From assembly GCF_000282995.1 (NCBI RefSeq), contig NZ_ALEE01000458.1, positions 1 through 5,559 on the forward strand: a stretch of DNA of 5,559 nucleotides. The letters run 5' to 3'. A model generated the notes under the pieces. It was not told the origin of the DNA. It was given only the letters and a program-made list of their open reading frames with translations, and did no database searches. A program made the position numbers and the translations under genes. This document shows positions 1 through 5,559 of the stretch, piece after piece. The DNA is from Melaminivora alkalimesophila. Lineage in GTDB: Bacteria > Pseudomonadota > Gammaproteobacteria > Burkholderiales > Burkholderiaceae_C. The first letter of the stretch is position 1, and every line of letters begins with the position of its first letter.

Positions 1-876
1 GGCGGGGCCGCCGCCCTGCCCCGCAGCGACCATGAGCTGGGCGCGCTGGCGGTTCTCTGCCTCGATGGCTGCCGCGAAGTACTGTCCGGCTTTGCTCGCC
101 TGGCCCTTTGCGCGGTAGACGCGACCGGCCGTGGTCAGGACGTCCGGATCCTGCGGAGCGATCTGCAGGGCGATCTGCACCGCCGATTCGGCGTAGGCAT
201 GGTCCTTGGCGCCGGTGGCGGTGTTGGCCGCGGCCAGCAGCAGGCCGACGTTGCGCGGGTCTCTCTCCAGCAGACGCTGGTACAGGCCCATGGCCTGCGC
301 GTGGTCACCGTGGTCGGCATACATGCGTGCCAGTGCCCCAACGACTTCCGGATCCTGCGGGCGCTCGGCCAGCAACGGGGCCAGCATGTCATAGGCCCCT
401 GCCAGGTCGCCGGCCTGTCGCAATCCATCCACCTGGCGCAAGATGTAGCCGACACGGATGTCCTCGAAACTGCGCCGATCCTGCGCCGACATGGGGGTGT
501 CCTGCAGCTGGCGCAGCACGCCTGCCAGTTCGACGTCCTGCTGCGTCTTGAGCAGCGCCGCCGCATACTGCAGGCGCAGTCCCACTTCCGGGCGCGGCGT
601 GCGTGCCAGCATGTCGCGCACCATGGCCAGCGCGCGGTTCGGATCGCCCACATCCGCCCAGGCGAGAGCCACTGCCCCCAGCAGTTCCGGCTCCTGTCCG
701 ATGAAGGGCTCAGCCTGCATGAGGACGGACTGGGCCTGCTGCACCCGCCCCTCGCGCGCCAGTGCAGAGGCCGCCTCGGCCTGCACGTGGACCCACACGC
801 GCTTTTGCAGCGCGGCGATGTCGCGCGTGCGATTCTGCTCAGGAATGCGTTCGAGCGTCGCCAGCGCGCCGCTCCA
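1..876 (-). pseudogene. bcsC: Cellulose synthesis outer-membrane export protein BcsC: internal fragment, N-terminal half deleted, runs off the window
   Basis: BcsC is the periplasmic TPR superhelix plus outer-membrane beta-barrel that exports cellulose. About 292 codons are visible from the Trp codon at 874-876 to the window edge. The frame holds repeated TPR helix pairs, for example residues reading EAASALAREGRVQQA, DPEVVGALARMYADHGD and DPDVLTTAGRVYRAKGQ, the last pattern typical of late BcsC repeats. The first residues, ALATLERIPEQ, line up from memory with a segment near the middle of E. coli BcsC (ALAHINSLPRAQ). No signal peptide or first half of the superhelix exists upstream: the frame continues only through DNA that encodes BcsQ in another frame, up to a stop at 1018-1020. 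An ATG at 928-930 could start a short cytoplasmic product, but it would begin with BcsQ-derived nonsense and could not be exported. The barrel would lie beyond position 1. The family is fairly certain; the lesion is inferred from the missing half. Confidence 0.85.
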
Positions 877-1510
877 GTATGGCGCCGAGATAGGCCGGGC
901 CGACAGCGTCGCGCAGCACCTGCAGGACATCCTGGGACAGCGCGCGCGCTGAGTTGAGCTGGTTGAGCAGATACAGGGCTTCCGCGAAGTCGGGCCGCGG
1001 CGCGCAGTAGGTCTGGATCATGCGCTGCATGAGCGGCAACGTGGCGTAGGAAGCCGCGTCGGCGAGCATCACCACCAGCACCCAGCGGGCCACCGAGAGC
1101 GCCTGCTGGCCATAGACTGAGGGGCCGGGCGGAGTGTCCAGCAGCACCAGGGCATCGTCCGGCAGCTGCAGCGCGCGCAGGTGGTGCGCCAGCCAATCGG
1201 GATCGGCCGCCATCCGGGCTTCCAGGGTGGTGCGGTCTTGCTCGGTCACCGCGCCGTAGGGGAGCACGTACTGGCCCGGCTGGAGCTCGAAGCAAGCTTC
1301 GCCCCAGCCTTGGCCGGCAAGGCTGGCACGCGACAGTCCCCGCAGGTCCAGCGGGTCGCAGCCCATGTGGAAGGCGAGCGCGTTCTGGGGGTCGAGGTCG
1401 ATGGCCAGCACCGTGCGCTGCGTGAGGCGCGAGAGAGCCGCGGCCAGGCTGGCGGTCACCGTGGTCTTGCCGACCCCTCCCTTGGCGGATGCGACGGCAA
1501 GGACATTCAT
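839..1510 (-). pseudogene. bcsQ: Cellulose biosynthesis protein BcsQ (YhjQ), ParA/MinD-like ATPase, C-terminally truncated by a fusion into bcsC
   Basis: BcsQ is a cytoplasmic ParA/MinD-family ATPase that supports and localises the cellulose synthase at the cell pole. The 223-residue frame has the deviant Walker A KGGVGKTT at 10-17, the DLDPQ switch segment at 38-42 and a Walker B-like LLDTPPGPS at 123-131. Sequence typical of the family continues to about YLGAI at 207-211. In E. coli BcsQ the next residues are HRDEAMAE and some 40 more. Here they are replaced by a dozen unrelated residues (LERRAGDARTHS) and a stop. Those bases encode BcsC in another frame, so the last ~40-50 residues of BcsQ are lost. 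The ATG start is supported by the ATGA overlap with the bcsP stop, which implies translational coupling. It is probably non-functional because the C-terminal part is missing, although the nucleotide-binding motifs are intact. Confidence 0.9.
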
Positions 1511-2212
1511 GGGTTAACTCGTCCAGTCAACCGTGCAAGAAAGTGCCGCAGTCCCGAGGGTGGGGCGTTGGGCTCGCTGGCAGTGGTTGCGCCTGCGGCC
1601 AGGCGCGCCAGCGGCGAGGACCCGTCCAGGCTGGCCGGGCCGGGGCGGAGCGGGGCCTGCTGCCCGCGGTCCAGCCGGGGCTCCTTGCGAGAAGACGTCC
1701 ACGCCGCGCCGGAGGGCCGAGGTACCGTGACCTGAGGCTCGGACGAAGCCTGCGCCGACGCTGACGCCGCAGACTGCGCTGCCAGCGAGGCGAAGGCGGC
1801 GGCCAGAGCGTTCCGTGGAGGCGGCTCCGCCACGGGGGTATCCGTGATCGCGGAAGACACCGTCCGGAGGCGGGCCTGCGCCGCAGTGGGGCGAAGGGCG
1901 GCGAAGGCCTCCGCCAAACTTGAGGGGGCGGCAGCGTGACCATCCGCCGAGACGGGCGCATGGGCAGGCGCCGCCACTTCACCTGGGCCGTGCCGGCTCC
2001 AGCCCGGCGCAGGCGCCGCAAGGGGCTCGGCTCCCTGACGCACCGGTGGGACCTGTGCATCGGTCGGCGAGTCCTGCAGGCGTGACAGCAACGGCCAGCG
2101 CTCACGTGCCTGCTCTACTTTGCGCGCCCGGCCCAGTTCCTGGTAGCTCTGCGGGCGGCCGCCGAATTCCCGGAAGAGATGAACGATGTCCTGGGGGGGG
2201 TTGCTGCGGCAT
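1507..2212 (-). pseudogene. bcsP: Cellulose biosynthesis accessory protein BcsP, frameshifted in a C8 tract near the start
   Basis: The N-terminal segment reads DIVHLFREFGGRPQSYQELG and then ARERWPLLS. This is the signature shared by BcsP and the YhjR/BcsR family (DI..L...F, Tyr, then RWPLL), accessory proteins of cellulose synthase usually encoded beside BcsQ. The only good ATG in reach is at 2210-2212, with AGGA nine bases upstream. It opens MPQQPP and then enters a run of eight C (minus strand) at 2193-2200. As written it goes out of frame and stops at 2102-2104 after 36 residues. Removing one C joins MPQQPPQDIVHLF to the long frame and gives 234 residues. The rest is an Ala/Pro-rich, probably disordered linker with recurring short Leu/Phe helices (AEAFAALR, AAAFASLA, PLARLA, HFLARLTG). 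The stop overlaps the bcsQ ATG (ATGA). The family is clear from the N-terminal signature; the exact start depends on the tract. Confidence 0.85.
2193..2200 (-). repeat. C8 tract in the first codons of bcsP
   Basis: On the coding strand eight C follow ATGCCGCAGCAA. With eight, bcsP is out of frame; with seven, the frame opens into the full BcsP signature. The tract begins 12 bases after the first base of the start codon. Such a tract can slip in replication or be miscounted in sequencing. Confidence 0.9.
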
Positions 2213-2475
2213 GGTGTGGAGTCCTCGGGTCGTCCTCGGCCGGTCGACTGCGGCCCTCAGGCGCTCGCCAGGCGCAGGCGCATGCTGCCCAGGCCGTCGA
2301 GCGGCGCGGCAGGCTGTACGCGCAGCCCGTCCGCGCCCGCGGCATCGAACCATTGCTGGTAGGCGCCCTGCAGGAAGCCTGCGGCCCAGCCGGCGCCTTC
2401 GCCGAAGGCCGCCGACAGGGGAGAGAAACGGTGTTCGATACCGATGCCGGCAGGGGTCTGGTCAAGCGTCACTGT

Positions 2476-2481
2476 CCCCCC
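2476..2481 (-). repeat. G6 run in the middle of bcsD carrying a frameshift
   Basis: The coding strand reads GACTGGGGGGACAGTGACG. As written it gives DWGDSDA and a stop at 2462-2464. With five G it gives DWGTVTLD, the conserved BcsD core segment. The run is short for a slippage switch, so a plain mutation or a sequencing error is more likely. Confidence 0.85.
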
Positions 2482-2701
2482 AGTCGATGGATTCCCAGAC
2501 ACGGTTCATGGCATTTTGCAGCGCAGGCACGCTTTCCTGAGGGCCCAGATCGTGCTGGGCGGCAAAGCGGCTGCCGATACGTGCCATGAGCCGGCCGAGA
2601 TCGTCCGACGACAGGGCCGAGGCGAACTCCTGCCCCAGCGCCAGCAGGAAGCCGCGCCATTGGCGCGCGCACTGCAGCCGCTGGGCATGCTCAAGAGGTA
2701 A

Positions 2702-2709
2702 GGGGGGGG
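2702..2709 (-). repeat. C8 tract near the start of bcsD
   Basis: On the coding strand the tract lies between GCCGCCAG and TTACCTCTTGAG, about 29 bases after the first base of the candidate ATG at 2736-2738. Eight C leave a 15-residue product (MLSPSASAASPPLTS). Seven C connect that ATG to the BcsD frame. Nine C would instead connect a GTG at 2782-2784 to it. Confidence 0.88.
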
Positions 2710-2738
2710 CTGGCGGCGGACGCCGAGGGAGAGAGCAT

Positions 2739-2850
2739 GTCGTTCAAGCAAGTGGAAGGGTGAACCCGTTGTAACCGCTTTCACATCCGGTGTGACTAAT
2801 CAATAACTCTATACAAACAAGAAGTTTTTGCAATAGTTTTTTTGTATGTG
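2739..2850 (-). promoter_or_regulatory. AT-rich probable promoter/operator region of the bcs operon
   Basis: This stretch lies in the 207-base gap between the mnmA stop and bcsD. Its 2797-2847 part is strikingly AT-rich against a G+C-rich background. It holds inverted repeats: TCACA-TCCGG-TGTGA at 2781-2795, GGGT-GA-ACCC at 2758-2767, and ATACAAA (2811-2817) facing TTTGTAT (2841-2847). On the minus strand TTGCAA and TATAGA occur 14 bases apart, too close for a good sigma-70 pair, so I do not assign exact boxes. The TCACA/TGTGA arms are in the opposite orientation to a CRP site. A promoter for the leftward bcs operon is inferred from position and composition. Confidence 0.45.
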
Positions 2851-2945
2851 CCGCAGCGGTTGCCAGAATACGAACCGTCACCTTGGCTGCGCACGCCCGA
2901 GCGCCCCGTTGCCGCGCCGGGCTGGGGCAAGGCAGGCAAAGAGGA

Positions 2946-4064
2946 TCAGCCCCGCCCGTCGGCCGCCGCGATCACACCGCCGCCCAGGCAGACTTCCCCG
3001 TCGTACAGCACCGCCGATTGCCCCGGCGTGACGGCCCACTGGGCCTCGGGGAACTGCAGCTCGAAACCGTCGCCCTCGGCCCGCAGCAGGGTGCAGACCG
3101 CATCCTGCTGGCGGTAGCGGGTCTTGGCAGCCCATGAACCAGGAGCAGGCGGCGCGCCGGCAATCCAGCTCGCGTCCTGGGCGGCGAGCCGGTGGGACAA
3201 CAGCCAGGGGTGGTCGTGCCCCTGGACCACGTGCAAGGTGTTGGTCGCTACATCCTTGCGCGCCACGAACCAGGGCGCGTGCGCGCCGCCGCCGCGTGCT
3301 GCGCCCTGGTCCTTGACGCCGCCGATGCCCAGCCCCTGGCGCTGCCCCAGGGTGTAGAAGGACAGGCCGACGTGGCGCCCGAGCGTGCGCCCGCGATCGT
3401 CGACGATCGGCCCGGGGGCGTGGCGGATGTAGCGGTTCAGGAACTCGCGGAACGGCCGCTCGCCGATGAAGCAGATGCCGGTGGAATCCTTTTTCCTCGC
3501 GTTCGGCAGGCCGATCTCGGCGGCGATGCGGCGCACCTCGCTCTTGTGCAGCTCGCCCACCGGGAACAGCGTGCGCGCCAGCTGCGCCTGGGTCAGGCGG
3601 TGCAGGAAGTAACTCTGGTCCTTGGAGGCATCCACGCCCTTGAGCAGCTCGAACAGGCCGCTCTCGGGGTTGCGCCGCACGCGCGCGTAGTGGCCGGTGG
3701 CGATCTTTTCGGCGCCGAGCCGCATGGCGTGGTCCAGGAAGGCCTTGAACTTGATCTCGGCGTTGCACAGGACGTCCGGGTTGGGGGTGCGCCCGGCCTG
3801 GTACTCGCGCAGGAACTCGGCGAACACCCGGTCCTTGTATTCGGCGGCGAAGTTGACGTGCTCGATCTCGATGCCCAGCACGTCGGCCACGCTCGCGGCG
3901 TCCAGGAAATCCTGCCGGCTGGAGCAGTATTCGCTGTCGTCGTCATCTTCCCAGTTCTTCATGAAGATGCCGACCACCTCGTGGCCCTGGCGTTGCAGGA
4001 GATGGGCGGTGACGGCCGAATCGACCCCGCCGGACAGGCCCACGACCACACGCTGCTTGCTCAT
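2946..4064 (-). CDS. mnmA: tRNA-specific 2-thiouridylase MnmA
   Basis: MnmA (TrmU) adds sulfur to C2 of the wobble uridine (U34) of tRNA-Lys, -Glu and -Gln. It takes sulfur from the IscS/Tus relay and activates the base with ATP in the cytoplasm. The 372-residue product matches the family length (E. coli about 368). Visible motifs are the PP-loop SGGVDS at 11-16, the catalytic Cys100 in NPDVLCN, GHYAR at 124-128, KDQSYFL at 148-154, the second catalytic Cys198 in STGICF, and the [11 protein letters not shown] region near 245. The C-terminal beta-barrel ends [16 protein letters not shown]. The ATG at 4062-4064 is favoured because [16 protein letters not shown] is the usual N-terminus. No ribosome-binding site is visible; a GATAAT hexamer ends 6 bases before the ATG. 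It follows nudJ by 65 bases on the same strand, as in E. coli. It is intact, with no sign of transfer. Confidence 0.98.
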   Translation of the reverse strand: MSKQRVVVGLSGGVDSAVTAHLLQRQGHEVVGIFMKNWEDDDDSEYCSSRQDFLDAASVADVLGIEIEHVNFAAEYKDRVFAEFLREYQAGRTPNPDVLCNAEIKFKAFLDHAMRLGAEKIATGHYARVRRNPESGLFELLKGVDASKDQSYFLHRLTQAQLARTLFPVGELHKSEVRRIAAEIGLPNARKKDSTGICFIGERPFREFLNRYIRHAPGPIVDDRGRTLGRHVGLSFYTLGQRQGLGIGGVKDQGAARGGGAHAPWFVARKDVATNTLHVVQGHDHPWLLSHRLAAQDASWIAGAPPAPGSWAAKTRYRQQDAVCTLLRAEGDGFELQFPEAQWAVTPGQSAVLYDGEVCLGGGVIAAADGRG

Positions 4065-4076
4065 GCGGGGATTATC
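4065..4076 (-). promoter_or_regulatory. Candidate -10 element directly before mnmA (leaderless start)
   Basis: The minus strand reads GCGGGATAATCCCCGC and then ATG. GATAAT (4071-4076) differs from TATAAT at one base and ends six bases before the ATG, so transcription would begin at or next to the start codon. The hexamer sits inside an inverted repeat GCGGG...CCCGC. No good -35 box is seen 16-18 bases upstream, which limits confidence. Confidence 0.4.
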
Positions 4077-4129
4077 CCGCGCCCGCCAAGCCCCTGCAGT
4101 CGGGCGCCGCAGGTCCCTGCTGGCTGGCT

Positions 4130-4624
4130 TCAGGCCGCGGCGGCGCGCATCGCGGCGACCGATGGGTCGGTGTGCACCAGCGACAGCGGAAAGCGCTGCC
4201 CCGCGAGGTAATCCTCCAGCGAGCGCAGCAGCAGCGGGCTGCGGTGGCGCTCCGGACAGGCGCGGATTTCATCGGCGGTCATCCAGACGGTGCGCACGAT
4301 GCCCTCGTCCAGGGCGCGCCAGCCATGGTGCGCCCCCAGCCGGCCCGAGAAGGCAAAGCGCAGGTAGGTCAGGTCGTCGCCGGTGCGCGTCTTGATGAAG
4401 CGGTTCAGGTACACGCCCACCAGCGCCAGTGGCTCGAAGTCGTGCGCCGTCTCCTCCAGCACCTCGCGCGCGCAGGCGTCCTGGGGCGACTCGCCCGGGT
4501 CCAGGTGACCGGCCGGGTTGTTGAGCTTCAGGCCGTCGGCCGTGTTCTCCTCGACCAGCAGGAAGCGGCCATCCCGCTCGATGACGGCGGCCACGGTGAC
4601 GTTGGGTTTCCAGCGGTGGGGCAT
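4130..4624 (-). CDS. nudJ: Nudix hydrolase of the NudJ (YmfB) type
   Basis: NudJ-type enzymes hydrolyse nucleoside tri- and diphosphates and, in E. coli, a thiamine pyrophosphate precursor. The exact substrate cannot be read here. The 164-residue product begins [19 protein letters not shown], close in layout to E. coli NudJ (FKPHVTVACVV). The Nudix box spans residues 39-61 with G39, E45, R53, E54, E57 and E58 all present. The usual Gly near its end is Ala60 and the following hydrophobic position is His61. The C-terminal [20 protein letters not shown] matches the NudJ ending [20 protein letters not shown]. The ATG at 4622-4624 is the only one that gives the expected N-terminus; longer frames run into ribE. 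The next gene on the strand is mnmA, the same neighbour as in E. coli. Family confidence is high; the NudJ orthology rests on both termini and synteny. Confidence 0.9.
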   Translation of the reverse strand: MPHRWKPNVTVAAVIERDGRFLLVEENTADGLKLNNPAGHLDPGESPQDACAREVLEETAHDFEPLALVGVYLNRFIKTRTGDDLTYLRFAFSGRLGAHHGWRALDEGIVRTVWMTADEIRACPERHRSPLLLRSLEDYLAGQRFPLSLVHTDPSVAAMRAAAA

Positions 4625-4637
4625 GGCGCGGATTATG
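4625..4637 (-). promoter_or_regulatory. Candidate -10 element directly before nudJ (leaderless start)
   Basis: The minus strand reads CATAATCCGCGCC and then ATG. CATAAT (4632-4637) ends seven bases before the ATG, leaving no room for a Shine-Dalgarno site, and none is seen. The ATAATCC core is shared with the mnmA start. The -35 region is not convincing. Confidence 0.38.
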
Positions 4638-4712
4638 GCGAGACCAGGAAGGGGCGGCTTGCGGCGATTGCGGCGCCGTTGTCCGCAGGCGCGCACGGCG
4701 TCCGGTCGGTGC

Positions 4713-5417
4713 TCATTTCGGCAGTTCGGGCCGCGGCAGGTAGTCGTCCAGCGACAGGCCCTTTTCCGCCAGCAGCGCCTCCAGCACCGGCGCCAGGCGG
4801 CCCAGGCTGTCGTGCACGGCCTCGCGCACCGTGTCCACCACCACCTGCGTGCTGCGCTCGATCTCGACGTTGAGCCGGTCGCCGGCACGCAGGCCCTCGA
4901 AGACGGTGGCGCGGCGCGTCTCGGGAATCAGCCAGACTTCGAACCAGCCCTCGCGCCGGTCCACCTCGGCCACCGTGAGGCTGGCGCCGTGGATGGCGAT
5001 GTAGCCTTTGGCGAAGATGTAGCGCCGGTAGCGCTCGGGCACGGCCACGCGCCAGACCAGGTTGTTGTCAAACTCGCGCACGCTCTCCAGCCGCGCCGTG
5101 AAGTCCACGTGGCCCGACAGCGGGTGGCCGCCGATCTCGGCCCCCTCCTTGGCGGCGCGCTCGACGTTCACCCGATCGCCTTGTGCGTAGCTGCCCAGGG
5201 TGGTGATGTCCAGGCTTTGCTGCATGACGTCGAAGCGTGCGGCGGTGGGCGAGACGACGTCGGTCACCGTCAGGCACACGCCATCGACGGCGACGCTGGC
5301 GCCGATCTCCAGCCCTGCGCAGAAACCCTCGGGGAATTCGATGGTGAAAGTGCGCAAACCGGGACGGTCTTCGATGGCGGCGAGCGTGGCGACGGCCTGG
5401 ACGATGCCTGTGAACAT
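4713..5417 (-). CDS. ribE: Riboflavin synthase (alpha subunit)
   Basis: This enzyme makes riboflavin and a pyrimidinedione from two molecules of 6,7-dimethyl-8-ribityllumazine, the last step of the pathway (E. coli name ribC). The 234-residue product starts with the family hallmark MFTGIVQ. It has two lumazine-binding barrel halves that echo each other: GASVAVDGVCLTVTDV at 39-54 and GYIAIHGASLTVAEV at 138-152. NVERAAK at 84-90, EIGGHPLSGHVD at 94-105 and the mirrored LIPETRRATVFEGLRAGDRL at 163-182 are also typical. NVEIERSTQVVVDTV at 183-197 closes the second half. A tail after about 200, ending SLDDYLPRPELPK, is longer than in E. coli (213 residues in all). The ATG at 5415-5417 is certain from MFTGI. 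No clear Shine-Dalgarno site is seen. nudJ follows after 88 bases. I see no FMN riboswitch in the 142 upstream bases available. Confidence 0.97.
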   Translation of the reverse strand: MFTGIVQAVATLAAIEDRPGLRTFTIEFPEGFCAGLEIGASVAVDGVCLTVTDVVSPTAARFDVMQQSLDITTLGSYAQGDRVNVERAAKEGAEIGGHPLSGHVDFTARLESVREFDNNLVWRVAVPERYRRYIFAKGYIAIHGASLTVAEVDRREGWFEVWLIPETRRATVFEGLRAGDRLNVEIERSTQVVVDTVREAVHDSLGRLAPVLEALLAEKGLSLDDYLPRPELPK

Positions 5418-5559
5418 GCGGCTGGACGGGGCGGGAGAGGCTGGATGGAACCCGGGATTGTGCCAGCCGCACCCAGCGGGGGCGCGGCGACGGGCAATGC
5501 GCAGGCGGCAGCCGGACGGGCGGGTGCGCCTAAGCCGCTGCCGCGCCGGCCTGCGGCGG

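Larger units (their letters stand above)
2257..2738 (-). pseudogene. bcsD: Cellulose synthase subunit D (BcsD), two single-base frameshifts in G/C runs
   Basis: BcsD is a small periplasmic octamer-forming protein that helps organise cellulose strands in type I bcs operons. The sequence is split over three frames. From ATG 2736-2738 the frame reads MLSPSASAASPP and hits a stop at 2691-2693. The middle frame carries AQRLQCARQWRGFLLALG through MNRVWESIDWG. The last frame carries GTVTLDQTPAG through FLQGAYQQWFDAAGADGL to a stop at 2257-2259. WGTVTL and the GxYGRW-like part (GAYQQW) match Komagataeibacter BcsD as I recall it. Removing one base from the C8 tract at 2702-2709 and one from the 6-base run at 2476-2481 gives one 159-residue protein, close to the 156 residues of Komagataeibacter BcsD. 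The start is less certain: a GTG at 2782-2784 would fit if the tract had nine C. bcsP follows after 44 bases. Confidence 0.83.

Noticed and set aside
860..900. Insertion sequence or repeat at the bcsQ-bcsC junction
   Set aside because: No terminal inverted repeats, target duplication or transposase remnant is visible around the join.
199..957. A 252-codon open frame on the plus strand opposite the bcsC fragment
   Set aside because: It is in codon register with the BcsC frame on the other strand, so it is a composition artefact; its product has no recognisable motif.
135..1295. A 386-codon open frame on the minus strand spanning bcsQ and bcsC
   Set aside because: It is Arg/Ala/Cys-rich nonsense in a third frame, overlapping two recognisable proteins.
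2781..2795. CRP-type binding site
   Set aside because: The arms are TCACA...TGTGA, the reverse of the CRP order TGTGA...TCACA, and the spacing is five, not six.
2880..2945. Rho-independent terminator after mnmA
   Set aside because: Only short G+C stems (GCCCG/CGGGC) occur, with no following T-run on the minus strand.
3192..4211. A 339-codon open frame on the plus strand opposite mnmA
   Set aside because: It is the antisense shadow of the well-supported mnmA gene in high-G+C DNA and shows no domain of its own.
5457..5462. CACAAT (minus strand) as a -10 box 39 bases before ribE
   Set aside because: No matching -35 box was found and the match to consensus is modest.
5530..5559. Possible last codons of an upstream minus-strand gene ending PPQAGAAAA and TAG (5530-5532)
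   Set aside because: Nine codons at the window edge are too few to support a gene.

Overview
The window is about 68% G+C by eye and comes from a proteobacterium, most likely a betaproteobacterium of the order Burkholderiales. The clues are the high G+C, the style of the MnmA and riboflavin synthase proteins, and a cellulose operon of the bcsD-bcsP-bcsQ type. I cannot fix the genus. Every gene I support lies on the minus strand, so the biological reading order runs from high to low coordinates.

Right half (about 5417 down to 2946): three intact housekeeping genes. They are riboflavin synthase (ribE, called ribC in E. coli), a NudJ-type Nudix hydrolase, and the tRNA 2-thiouridylase mnmA. nudJ and mnmA are also neighbours in E. 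coli. Both start codons sit 6-7 bases after a -10-like ATAATCC element, which suggests leaderless messages. A short AT-rich intergenic stretch with small inverted repeats (about 2758-2850) follows mnmA and probably holds the promoter of the next operon.

Left half (about 2738 down to 1): a bacterial cellulose synthesis operon that is broken in four places. In order it holds bcsD, bcsP, bcsQ and the second half of the bcsC TPR superhelix, which runs off the window edge. bcsD has two frameshifts and bcsP has one. All three fall in runs of G/C and each is repaired by removing exactly one base. The two early ones are 8-base tracts only 9-27 bases inside the start codons. Repaired, bcsD would encode 159 residues and bcsP 234, and bcsP overlaps bcsQ by ATGA.

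bcsQ then runs intact to about residue 211, just before a conserved C-terminal segment, and is joined out of frame to the middle of bcsC. Everything expected between them in a normal operon (end of bcsQ, usually the catalytic bcsA and bcsB, often bcsZ, and the signal peptide and first half of bcsC) is missing. The most economical reading is one large internal deletion of several kilobases plus slippage mutations in a decaying operon. A mis-assembly and homopolymer over-calling must be excluded first. If the reads confirm the tracts, the two C8 runs would be candidate slippage switches.
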